A stretch of DNA of 6,762 nucleotides from Chloroflexota bacterium. Lineage in GTDB: Bacteria; Chloroflexota; Anaerolineae; B4-G1. The translations under genes were made by a program, and so were the position numbers. Shown here one piece after another: positions 1 through 5,838 of this stretch (position 1 is the first letter of the stretch; each line of letters starts with the position of its first letter). The stretch spans positions 1-6,762 of the forward strand of contig QMOC01000144.1 in assembly GCA_003648085.1 (NCBI GenBank), read 5' to 3'. Below the pieces are notes generated by a model. It had not been told where the DNA came from and ran no database searches. It worked only from the letters and a program-made list of their open reading frames with translations.

Positions 1-324
1 GCACAGGCGGTGGGGTGGGCCACGTGCGAGAACTTCATCGTCGAGGGGGGGCGCGTGTTGACGCCGAACCTCAGCACCTACCTCATCCCCACCATCGGCG
101 ACGTGCCGGAGCGGGTGGACTCCATCATCGTCGAGCACCCCGACCCACGCGGGCCGTGGGGTGTGCGAGGGATGGGAGAGATGCCCTTCATCCCACTGGC
201 CCCGGCGCTCGTTGCCGCCGTCCACGACGCCACCGGGGTCTGGTTCGACGAGTTGCCACTGACACCGGAGAAAGTGGCTAGAGGACTAAAGGCTTGCCCT
301 CTCACCCACCATCAGGTAGAATAA
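1..324 (+). CDS. Molybdenum hydroxylase large subunit (xanthine dehydrogenase/aldehyde oxidase family), C-terminal end, partial
   Basis: This is the last 107 codons of a protein whose start lies before the window; the reading frame is open from base 1 to the TAA at 322-324. The pattern is that of the C-terminal end of the molybdopterin-binding subunit of xanthine dehydrogenase-like enzymes: NLSTYLIPTIGDVP, then GPWGVRGMGEMPF, then PLAPALVAAVHDATG and a closing LPLTPEKV. In the family, the glutamate of the GxGE motif is the active-site base that activates the Mo-bound hydroxyl; here it is the GAG at 178-180. Such subunits hydroxylate heterocycles or aldehydes together with FAD and 2Fe-2S partners, which would lie upstream. 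The substrate cannot be told from this tail. The next gene starts 118 bp downstream on the same strand. The family call is firm; the exact substrate class is unknown. Confidence 0.9.
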   Translation, partial: AQAVGWATCENFIVEGGRVLTPNLSTYLIPTIGDVPERVDSIIVEHPDPRGPWGVRGMGEMPFIPLAPALVAAVHDATGVWFDELPLTPEKVARGLKACPLTHHQVE

Positions 325-421
325 CCCCGCCAAGTATCTTCTCAATATTCTGGGGCAGCGCGTAGGGCAAATTGGCAATTTGTCTCACATACCCCAAGTT
401 ATTAAGAGGATACCCCGCCAA
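324..421. promoter_or_regulatory. Candidate operator region upstream of the dehydrogenase gene: 15-bp palindrome plus spaced direct repeats
   Basis: The 118-bp gap holds a perfect palindrome CAAATTGGCAATTTG at 368-382 (7-bp arms around one central G), typical in size for a dimeric repressor or activator site. The 10-mer ACCCCGCCAA occurs exactly twice, at 324-333 and 412-421, flanking the palindrome. The 7-mer ATACCCC occurs at 389-395 and 410-416, exactly 21 bp apart (two helical turns). I could not place a convincing -35/-10 pair. The symmetric layout is what the sequence shows; binding by a regulator is inference. Confidence 0.4.
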
Positions 422-442
422 TCTCAGATTTAGGAGGATCTA

Positions 443-1561
443 ATGGCCAAGTACCGTATCGCGCTGATGCCCGGCGACGGCATCGGCAAAGACGTGATGG
501 ACGCCGCGCAAATTGTGCTCGATAAAATTGCTCTCGACGCCGAGTACGTCCCTGCCGACATCGGCTGGGAGTTCTGGTGCAAGGAGGGCGACCCGCTGCC
601 GCAGCGCACGATTGACACGCTCAAGACATGCGATTGCGCCCTCTTCGCCGCCATCACCTCCAAGCCTAAGGAGGAGGCTCAGGCCGAACTGGCCCCTGAA
701 TTGCAGGGCAAGGGGCTGGTCTACCGCAGTCCCATCGTACGCATGCGCCAACTCTTCGATCTCTACGTCAACCTGCGCCCCTGCAAAGCCTTCAAGGGCA
801 ATCCGCTCAACTTCCGCGATGACATTGACCTGGTCGTCTTCCGCGAGAACACCCAGGGTCTCTATGCCGGCGTCGAGTTCCACCCGCTGCCGGAGGAGGT
901 GCGGACGGCGTTAGAAACCCACAGCCCCCGTATGTCCGCCTTTGAAGGCGTGCCATCGGAGGACATCGCCCTCTCCTGTCGCATCTTCACCCGCCAGGGC
1001 TGCCACCGCATCGTGCGCCGCGCTTTCGAGTACGCCAAAGAACACGGCTATCCAACAGTCACCCTGGTCGAAAAGCCCAACGTCATCCGTGAGACCAGCG
1101 GGATGATGGTGCGCGAAGCCCGGCAAATCGCCGCCGAATTCCCCGAGATTGAACTGTGGGAGACCAACGTGGACGCTATGGCCATGTGGCTGGTCAAGAA
1201 CCCACAAAACTACGGCGTGTTGGTCTCCAGCAATATGTTCGGCGACATCATCAGCGATTTGGCAGCCCAGTTGGTCGGCGGGCTGGGCTTCGCCTCCAGC
1301 GGCAACATCGGCGACGACTTCGCTATCTTCGAGCCCACCCATGGCTCGGCCCCCAAGTACGCTGGCCTCTACAAGGTCAACCCCACCGCTATGCTCCTGG
1401 CCGTCAAACTGATGCTGGATTGGCTGGGGGAGAAGGAAACGGCACAGGCGCTGGAGAAGGCTATCGCCGACGTCATCGCCGAGGGCAAGGTGCGCACCTA
1501 CGACCTGGGCGGGAGCAACACGACACTGGAAGTGGCGCAGGCCGTGGCGGAGCGGTTGTAA
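443..1561 (+). CDS. Isocitrate/isopropylmalate dehydrogenase-family beta-decarboxylating dehydrogenase, NADP-type signature
   Basis: The 372-aa product has the normal length for this family, which oxidises a 2-hydroxy acid and decarboxylates the product. Visible motifs are GDGIG (11-15), the substrate arginines R102, R112 (LRP) and R134 (FREN), the catalytic pair Y141 and K211 (VEKPNV), and the metal aspartates D244, D268 and D272 (MFGDIISD). The nucleotide loop HGSAPKYAGLYKVNP (300-314) carries K305 and Y306, as in E. coli NADP-dependent isocitrate dehydrogenase (K344, Y345); NAD-dependent relatives usually have D-I there. In the substrate loop, S96 aligns with E. coli Ser113 but I98 stands where Asn115 binds isocitrate, so the substrate may not be isocitrate; malate, tartrate, homoisocitrate or a 2-alkyl-malate analogue remain possible. 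A strong AGGAGG (432-437) lies 5 nt before the ATG. The next gene encodes a PrpD-like protein, which suggests a shared acid-degrading pathway. The family is certain, the substrate is not. Confidence 0.92.
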   Translation: MAKYRIALMPGDGIGKDVMDAAQIVLDKIALDAEYVPADIGWEFWCKEGDPLPQRTIDTLKTCDCALFAAITSKPKEEAQAELAPELQGKGLVYRSPIVRMRQLFDLYVNLRPCKAFKGNPLNFRDDIDLVVFRENTQGLYAGVEFHPLPEEVRTALETHSPRMSAFEGVPSEDIALSCRIFTRQGCHRIVRRAFEYAKEHGYPTVTLVEKPNVIRETSGMMVREARQIAAEFPEIELWETNVDAMAMWLVKNPQNYGVLVSSNMFGDIISDLAAQLVGGLGFASSGNIGDDFAIFEPTHGSAPKYAGLYKVNPTAMLLAVKLMLDWLGEKETAQALEKAIADVIAEGKVRTYDLGGSNTTLEVAQAVAERL

Positions 1562-1567
1562 GGCCTC

Positions 1568-1700
1568 GCCTGGGGTTGAATACCCCAGGCTAAGCGGTTG
1601 GAAGGGCGCTCGAAGCGCCCTAAAATGGCACCAGGGGAGCGATTTAGCCCGTTTCCAACGGGCTTCGAGTTGGCTCCGCCCCGAGTTTTCAACTCGGGGC
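1568..1700. repeat. Array of four perfect short hairpins in the intergenic gap
   Basis: Most of this gap is taken up by consecutive perfect inverted repeats. H1 has arms 1568-1576 and 1582-1590 (9 bp, 5-nt loop). H2 has 1603-1610 and 1614-1621 (8 bp, loop CGA). H3 has 1646-1653 and 1657-1664 (8 bp, loop TCC). H4 has 1678-1687 and 1691-1700 (10 bp, loop TTC). Other pairings compete: GGAGC (1636-1640) can pair with GCTCC (1673-1677) around H3, and GTTGGAA (1597-1603) with TTCCAAC (1653-1659). No T-tract follows any stem, so they are not classical terminators. They look like a composite REP/MITE-type interspersed repeat, or an RNA-stabilising or processing region between the two genes; which of these is not decidable here. 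The remaining 107 bp to the next start hold a weaker inverted repeat, TTTCCCA (1733-1739) and TGGGAAA (1756-1762). Confidence 0.7.
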
Positions 1701-1800
1701 GGGCAGGCGCTCAAGCCCGATACCCGAAGTAATTTCCCAAAGTTCATAACCGCCCTGGGAAAGCCCGGTTCAAACGCTACAAAAGAACCCTACTTTTCAA

Positions 1801-1805
1801 GGAGG
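1801..1805 (+). promoter_or_regulatory. Ribosome binding site that fixes the start of the PrpD-like gene
   Basis: GGAGG lies 8 nt before ATG 1814 but only 2 nt before the upstream in-frame GTG at 1808. The spacing favours ATG 1814 as the true start. Confidence 0.75.
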
Positions 1806-1813
1806 ACGTGAGG

Positions 1814-3190
1814 ATGAATTCTATCACCCGCCAGATGGCACAATTTGCCCTGAACTTGCAATACAAAGACATCCCCGCCGACGCGGTGCACGAGGCCAAA
1901 CGTTTCTTGCTCGATTCCGTCGGCTGCGCGTTAGCCGCCGTGCCATTGGATGACATGCAGGCCGCCCATCGTCACATCGTCGCCCTTGGCGGCACGCCGG
2001 AGGCGACGGTCATCGGCAGCGGCCACCGCACCAACGCCGTCAACGCCGCGCTGATGAACGCGCTCTTAGTGCGAGCGCTGGACTACAACGACATTTATTG
2101 GGAGCAGGATCCCTCCCACCCCTCCGACATCATCCCCGCCGCGCTGGCCGCCGGGGAAGTCACACATCGGGATGGGCGGGAGGTCATCGTCGGCATCCTC
2201 ATCGCCTACGAACTGGAGATACGTTGGTGCAACGCGGCCACCCCCGGCATCCGCGAGGTCGGCTGGCACCACGCCAGCCTGACCCAATTCGTCTCCCCCT
2301 TCGTCGCCGGGCGCATGCTCGGCCTGAGCGAAGACCAGATGGTCGCGGCTGCCGGCATCTCCGGCAGTTCCCACTTCACTCTCGGCTGCGTCGTGGCGGG
2401 CCACCTGACGAATATGAAGAACACCGCCGACCCGATGGCGACCGAGGCCGGCGTGCGGGCCGCGCTCCTGGCCCGTGAAGGCTACACCGGCCCAGTCGAG
2501 GTCGTCGAGGGCAAAGAGGGGTTAATCGAAGTGCTGAGCAATGTCGAGTGGTCCACCGACGTGCTGGTGAACGGCCTGGGGGAAAAGTTCCTCATCACTC
2601 AGTGCTCCTACAAGGCCTTCCCCACCGAGGCGCTGACCCATCAACCCATCACCGCCGCGCTGAGCATCTGCCGCGCCCATTCCATCACCGCCGAGGACGT
2701 GGCCGAGGTACACATACGCACGACCACCCGTGGGGCCGACATCCTCTCCGACCCCAGCAAATATCAGCCGACGACGAAGGAGACAGCCGATCACAGCCTG
2801 CCCTACTGCGTAGCCTGCGCCATCGCCGACGGCAACGTCCTGCCCAGTTCCTTCGAGGAGGAGAAATTGCGCGACCCGCGCATCTGGGCGCTCCTGCCCA
2901 AGATCAAGGTCGTGGCCGATCCGGAGATTGACGCGCTCTTCCCGGCGGTGAAGCGGACCATCGTGCGCATCACTACCACCGATGGAAAGGTCTACGAGGA
3001 GCAGGTGGACCACGCCAAGGGCAGCCCCGAGAACCCAATGAGCGATGACGAAATCGTCGCCAAGTTCCGCGCCAACGCATCTGCGGTCCTCACCCCAGAG
3101 AAGCAAGACCGGCTCATCAAGGCCACCTGGGGTCTGGAGGATTTCGCCGACATCGGCGAGTATATGCGGCTGCTGGTCAGCGACCGGTAG
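1814..3190 (+). CDS. MmgE/PrpD family protein, 2-methylcitrate dehydratase-like
   Basis: The product is 458 aa from ATG 1814, the usual length for MmgE/PrpD proteins. This family includes 2-methylcitrate dehydratase, cis-aconitate decarboxylase and iminodisuccinate epimerase. Family landmarks appear in order: LDYNDIY (89-95), SHPSDIIPAALAAGE (101-115), GWHHAS (150-155), K202 followed by a small-residue stretch and TGP, KAFPTEALTHQ (267-277), and DHSLPYCVACAIADG (326-340). From the known cis-aconitate decarboxylase active site, D90, H102, H152 and K202 appear to be kept. The position of its His277 is here E272 in an FPTE motif, like the FPAE of 2-methylcitrate dehydratases (alignment from memory). 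It therefore more likely handles a citrate-type acid by removing water than by decarboxylating. It lies 252 bp after the decarboxylating dehydrogenase and 48 bp before the transporter, so co-transcription is likely. I withhold the symbol prpD because no methylcitrate synthase or methylisocitrate lyase is nearby. Confidence 0.9.
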   Translation: MNSITRQMAQFALNLQYKDIPADAVHEAKRFLLDSVGCALAAVPLDDMQAAHRHIVALGGTPEATVIGSGHRTNAVNAALMNALLVRALDYNDIYWEQDPSHPSDIIPAALAAGEVTHRDGREVIVGILIAYELEIRWCNAATPGIREVGWHHASLTQFVSPFVAGRMLGLSEDQMVAAAGISGSSHFTLGCVVAGHLTNMKNTADPMATEAGVRAALLAREGYTGPVEVVEGKEGLIEVLSNVEWSTDVLVNGLGEKFLITQCSYKAFPTEALTHQPITAALSICRAHSITAEDVAEVHIRTTTRGADILSDPSKYQPTTKETADHSLPYCVACAIADGNVLPSSFEEEKLRDPRIWALLPKIKVVADPEIDALFPAVKRTIVRITTTDGKVYEEQVDHAKGSPENPMSDDEIVAKFRANASAVLTPEKQDRLIKATWGLEDFADIGEYMRLLVSDR

Positions 3191-3238
3191 ACGAAGTTCC
3201 ACATAACATATCCCATAGGCACAGCACAGCCCATCGAA

Positions 3239-4522
3239 ATGACCACAGATTCTGACTTCGAGCAGGAGGTGGAGCGTAACTACCGGCACAATGCCACGGT
3301 CAACGTGCTGGATGGCACCTTTTTCTGGCTGGGGGCCAGTTTCATTGCCTCGCGCACCATCTTGCCGCTCTACGTCAGCCATTTCACCGATAGCAAACTG
3401 GCACTTGGGCTGCTCTCGATGATCGCTGCTACTGGCTGGCTTCTGCCGCAACTCTTCACAGCCAACTGGGTGCAGCGACTGCCGCGCAAGAAGGTGTTGC
3501 CGGTGCACCTGGGGCTGTTCACCGAACGCCTGCCGGTGCTCCTGATGGTGCCGGCGGCCTGGCTTGCCACCCGCTCCCCCACGCTGGCCCTCGTCGCCTT
3601 TTTTGTGCTCTTCGCCTGGCACGTAGTGGGGGCAGGTGTGGTGGCCGTCGCCTGGCAGGATATGATCGCCAAGGTTATCCCCCTCGATCGGCGGGGGAGG
3701 TTTTTCGGCATCACTAACTTCGGCGGGACGGCGACCGGCGTGCTGGGCGCAGTCGCTGCCGCCTGGCTGCTCGACCGTTACGATTTTCCACAGGGCTACG
3801 TGCTCTGCTTCGCAGCGGCGGCGGTCTTCATACTCATCTCCTGGGTCTTCCTGGCGCTCACCCGCGAGCCGGTCCAGGTCAGCCAGGAGCCCGCCGTCTC
3901 GCAGCGGGAGTACTGGCGTCGTCTGCCGACGATACTACGCGCCGACCTGAACTTTCGGCGTTATCTGCTCAGCCAGGTCGTCGTCACCACGGGCGGGATG
4001 GCAGTGGGTTTTCTGGCCGTCTACGCCGTGCAACGCTGGCGACTGCCCGATAGCCAGGCCGGGAGTTTCACCGCCAGTATGCTCATCGGCCAGGCGTTGA
4101 GCAATCTCCTGTTCGGGGTGCTGGCCGACCGCAAAGGGCACAAACTGGTGCTGGAGTGGAGCACGCTGCTCGGGGCGCTGGCCGTGGGGCTGGCCGGCCT
4201 GGCCCCTGCCCCCGCCTGGTTCCACGCCGTCTTCGCGCTCACCGGTGCCAGCGCGGCCGGCTTCATGCTCTCGGGCATCATGATCGTCTTCGAGTTCAGC
4301 ATCCCCGACGTGCGCCCGACCTACATCGGCCTGAACAACACGGTGAGCGGCGTCGTGGCGGCTGTGGCACCGCTGCTCGGCGGCTGGCTGGCCGGAGTGG
4401 CGGGGTATCGGGTGCTCTTCGGTGTGGCCTTCGTCGTCGAACTGGCGGGATTGGCCCTGCTACACTGGTCGGTGCGGGAGCCACGCCGGGTACATGCGAC
4501 CATGGGCGCAGGGGAAGTATGA
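3239..4522 (+). CDS. MFS transporter, 12 membrane segments
   Basis: The 427-aa protein is strongly hydrophobic, with about twelve predicted helices: roughly 25-47, 56-77, 87-109, 115-138, 162-179, 185-207, then a charged central loop (208-240), 243-264, 276-294, 304-323, 329-350, 363-388 and 391-410. The major facilitator loop motif is clear in the second half as GVLADRKGHK (293-302). The equivalent first-half loop is poorer (NWVQRLPRKK, 76-85). It acts in the cytoplasmic membrane; the substrate is unknown. Its position right after the PrpD-like gene suggests import of the acid they degrade or export of a product, which is inference. No clear Shine-Dalgarno precedes ATG 3239, but no other start keeps the first helix, so translation may depend on coupling or a leader. 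Its TGA overlaps the ATG of the following broken gene (ATGA, 4519-4522). Confidence 0.9.
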   Translation: MTTDSDFEQEVERNYRHNATVNVLDGTFFWLGASFIASRTILPLYVSHFTDSKLALGLLSMIAATGWLLPQLFTANWVQRLPRKKVLPVHLGLFTERLPVLLMVPAAWLATRSPTLALVAFFVLFAWHVVGAGVVAVAWQDMIAKVIPLDRRGRFFGITNFGGTATGVLGAVAAAWLLDRYDFPQGYVLCFAAAAVFILISWVFLALTREPVQVSQEPAVSQREYWRRLPTILRADLNFRRYLLSQVVVTTGGMAVGFLAVYAVQRWRLPDSQAGSFTASMLIGQALSNLLFGVLADRKGHKLVLEWSTLLGALAVGLAGLAPAPAWFHAVFALTGASAAGFMLSGIMIVFEFSIPDVRPTYIGLNNTVSGVVAAVAPLLGGWLAGVAGYRVLFGVAFVVELAGLALLHWSVREPRRVHATMGAGEV

Positions 4523-4830
4523 TGTCCAGGCGACAGCACCATTCCCGCCTCCTGCTTCTTGCCTTACGATAATCCCTATTCTTCCGCGCGGTGATGGAGG
4601 GCGGCTCCTTCGTGCGCTGGCTGGTGGAGGCGTACGGTTGGGATGTGGTCTGGGAACTGCGCGCCGGAGGCGATCTGGAGACTGTTATCGGCGAGCCGCT
4701 CTACCAGGCCGAGGCAGACTGGCTGGCAGCCATCGCAGCCAAGGACCTGCGCCTCAAGCCCTGCCTGCTGGCCGTGCCGGGGCATCCGCTGTTTCGGGGG
4801 CTGTGCCGACGGCTTGAGGCCGAAGAGTAG
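4519..4830 (+). pseudogene. Broken gene: signal-peptide-like start, in-frame stop, and the C-terminal end of a peptidase-MA-like protein
   Basis: The ATG at 4519 overlaps the transporter stop as ATGA, a classic translationally coupled start. It encodes 17 residues, including two arginines and a run LLLLAL that looks like the beginning of a signal peptide, and then meets TAA at 4570-4572. The same frame continues open to the TAG at 4828-4830. It encodes AVMEGGSFVRWLVEAYGWDV, then GGDLETVIGEPLYQAEADWLAAI. The pattern SFVRWLVExYG followed by GxxLxxxExxWL is what I associate with the C-terminal end of peptidase-MA (gluzincin-like) proteins; the HExxH zinc-binding part is absent. Internal starts at 4591 (GTG) or 4594 (ATG) have no ribosome binding site. 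The simplest reading is an internal deletion of a secreted-protein gene, possibly with a frameshift, since another frame at 4559-4591 reads LPYDNPYSSAR into the junction. It could instead be a small 78-79-aa protein. Confidence 0.55.
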
Positions 4831-4863
4831 AAGGGAAAACCGGAACTCCGGGGAGAATGAAGG

Positions 4864-5646
4864 ATGATTACGATCACAAATAGTAAAATCGCAGGATTTG
4901 AACCTCGATGGGCACCCTTTAGGGGTTTTTCTCTGCTGTTTGACAATCCGGGCGATAGTGTTTCGTCAATGGGAAGGGATTGGCTCAAAGTCGATTGCTC
5001 CGTGGATGAAAGTGAAGATCTGCAGCTTTACAAAGGTTTTGCAGAATTCTTGAATGAGATAGGAAGGTATAGGCTGACAAATACCTACTTGTTTTGTCCC
5101 TTGCCTCCCTACTCGTATCATGTCACAGTGTGGGATGGACTGAATGATGGTAATGTGCAAGATGTTTCGGCTGATTGTCACTTGAGGCTAAAGAATTTCC
5201 TGAAGAATCTGCCAGGCTCTCTTCTTACAGACAAGGAGTTCACCAATGAGGTTCGCCATTCTCCACTGATCACCAGCACGAATCGGTCTATCAGGTTCAA
5301 GTTCAAGAGGTTGGCTAAATGGGGCAATGAGGTGCTCGTAGCGAGTCTGATGCCAGCAGATCAGGACTCCGAGAGGGAATTGAAGCGTATTGTCGAAGAC
5401 CGCAAAGCTCTATCAGCCTGGTTTCGAGAACGGTTTGGAGTTACGATGCGAAGCAGCTACAGTCCACACGTGACTCTTGGCTATTTTGCAAACGAGGAAT
5501 ATGCAGCGTCGGCTACTCCTGAAATAGATCGCTGGACTGAATCGGTCAAGAAAAGGGTTGACCAGCTAACCATTACTTTTAGCGGCATCAGCCTCTATGG
5601 TTTTACTGATATGGTAACCTTTTTCAAAGAAACCCAAAGGGGTTAG
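4864..5646 (+). CDS. 2H phosphoesterase superfamily protein (DUF1868-like)
   Basis: The 260-aa product carries two H-x-T-hydrophobic motifs, HVTV (86-89, in PPYSYHVTVWDG) and HVTL (202-205, in YSPHVTLGYF), 116 residues apart. This is the hallmark of 2H phosphoesterases, where two HxT/S motifs line one active site. Members cut or make 2',5' or cyclic phosphodiester bonds in RNA and nucleotides (ligT/thpR, CPDase, AKAP7-like). The PPxSYHxTV context resembles the DUF1868 branch, whose substrate I do not know. No signal peptide or membrane segment is seen, so it should be cytoplasmic. GGGGAGA (4850-4856) lies 7 nt before the ATG. The gene differs from its neighbours: sampled lines at 4981 and 5041 have 26 and 24 G+C of 60. 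Together with the flanking broken genes and repeats this suggests recent transfer. The superfamily call is good, the substrate unknown. Confidence 0.78.
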   Translation: MITITNSKIAGFEPRWAPFRGFSLLFDNPGDSVSSMGRDWLKVDCSVDESEDLQLYKGFAEFLNEIGRYRLTNTYLFCPLPPYSYHVTVWDGLNDGNVQDVSADCHLRLKNFLKNLPGSLLTDKEFTNEVRHSPLITSTNRSIRFKFKRLAKWGNEVLVASLMPADQDSERELKRIVEDRKALSAWFRERFGVTMRSSYSPHVTLGYFANEEYAASATPEIDRWTESVKKRVDQLTITFSGISLYGFTDMVTFFKETQRG

Positions 5647-5679
5647 GTTTCACATTACTGGAGTCTGGCGAATTTTGGA

Positions 5680-5730
5680 GCCCCCCACATTTGCGGTATG
5701 ACGGCTGATGAACCGCAAGATATGGGGGGC
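5680..5730. repeat. Long imperfect hairpin
   Basis: GCCCCCCA (5680-5687) pairs with TGGGGGGC (5723-5730). After a C/A mismatch, A5689 and T5690 pair with T5721 and A5720; G5719 is a bulge; TTGCGGT (5691-5697) pairs with ACCGCAA (5712-5718). This encloses a 14-nt loop (5698-5711). It abuts the next inverted repeat. It starts 34 bp after the 2H gene and has no T-tract, so it is not a standard terminator; it could be the end of a small mobile element. Confidence 0.6.
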
Positions 5731-5786
5731 GTAGTGGCGACTTCAGTCGCTCTGATCTCGCTTTGAACGACTGAAGTCGTTACTAC
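5731..5786. repeat. 56-bp inverted-repeat element of the CGACTGAAGTCG type
   Basis: The left arm 5731-5749 is GTAGTGGCGACTTCAGTCG and the right arm 5768-5786 is CGACTGAAGTCGTTACTAC. They are inverted copies over 19 positions with two differences, both G-U compatible in RNA. Each arm also holds its own 12-bp self-complementary core, CGACTTCAGTCG (5738-5749) and CGACTGAAGTCG (5768-5779). The RNA can therefore fold as one long stem or as two small hairpins. The unit resembles a short interspersed repeat I associate with Chloroflexota genomes; that link is from memory. No transposase is present. The rest of the gap, up to 5838, holds nothing I recognise. Confidence 0.65.
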
Positions 5787-5838
5787 GAGCAAAATCGCGA
5801 GTGTCCAGTTCTCAATAAGGGCAGCAGGATGTGCGAAT

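Noticed and set aside
372..404. TTGGCA (372-377) with an AT-rich stretch near 399-404 as a sigma-70 promoter
   Set aside because: The spacer would be over 20 nt and the -10 match is poor.
1568..1621. Hairpins H1 and H2 as rho-independent terminators of the dehydrogenase gene
   Set aside because: Neither stem is followed by a run of T, and more hairpins of the same style follow; an interspersed repeat fits better.
1568..1700. CRISPR array
   Set aside because: The four hairpin units differ in sequence and spacing; there is no constant repeat with unique spacers.
911..1747. 278-codon open frame on the minus strand opposite the dehydrogenase gene
   Set aside because: It is antisense to a gene with clear motifs and has no recognisable domain; long antisense frames are expected in GC-rich coding DNA.
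1808..1813. Upstream GTG start for the PrpD-like gene
   Set aside because: Only 2 nt separate it from GGAGG, too close for initiation; ATG 1814 has 8 nt.
3191..3238. Promoter or hidden ribosome binding site before the MFS gene
   Set aside because: No GGAG-like sequence and no promoter boxes could be placed in the 48-bp gap.
2522..3622. 366-codon open frame on the minus strand across the PrpD-like and MFS genes
   Set aside because: It spans two real genes in antisense, its translation is low-complexity and rich in G, H and Q, and it has no family motif.
5631..5644. AACCC/GGGTT stem-loop at the end of the 2H gene as a terminator
   Set aside because: The stem is only 5 bp, it overlaps the stop codon and has no T-tract after it.
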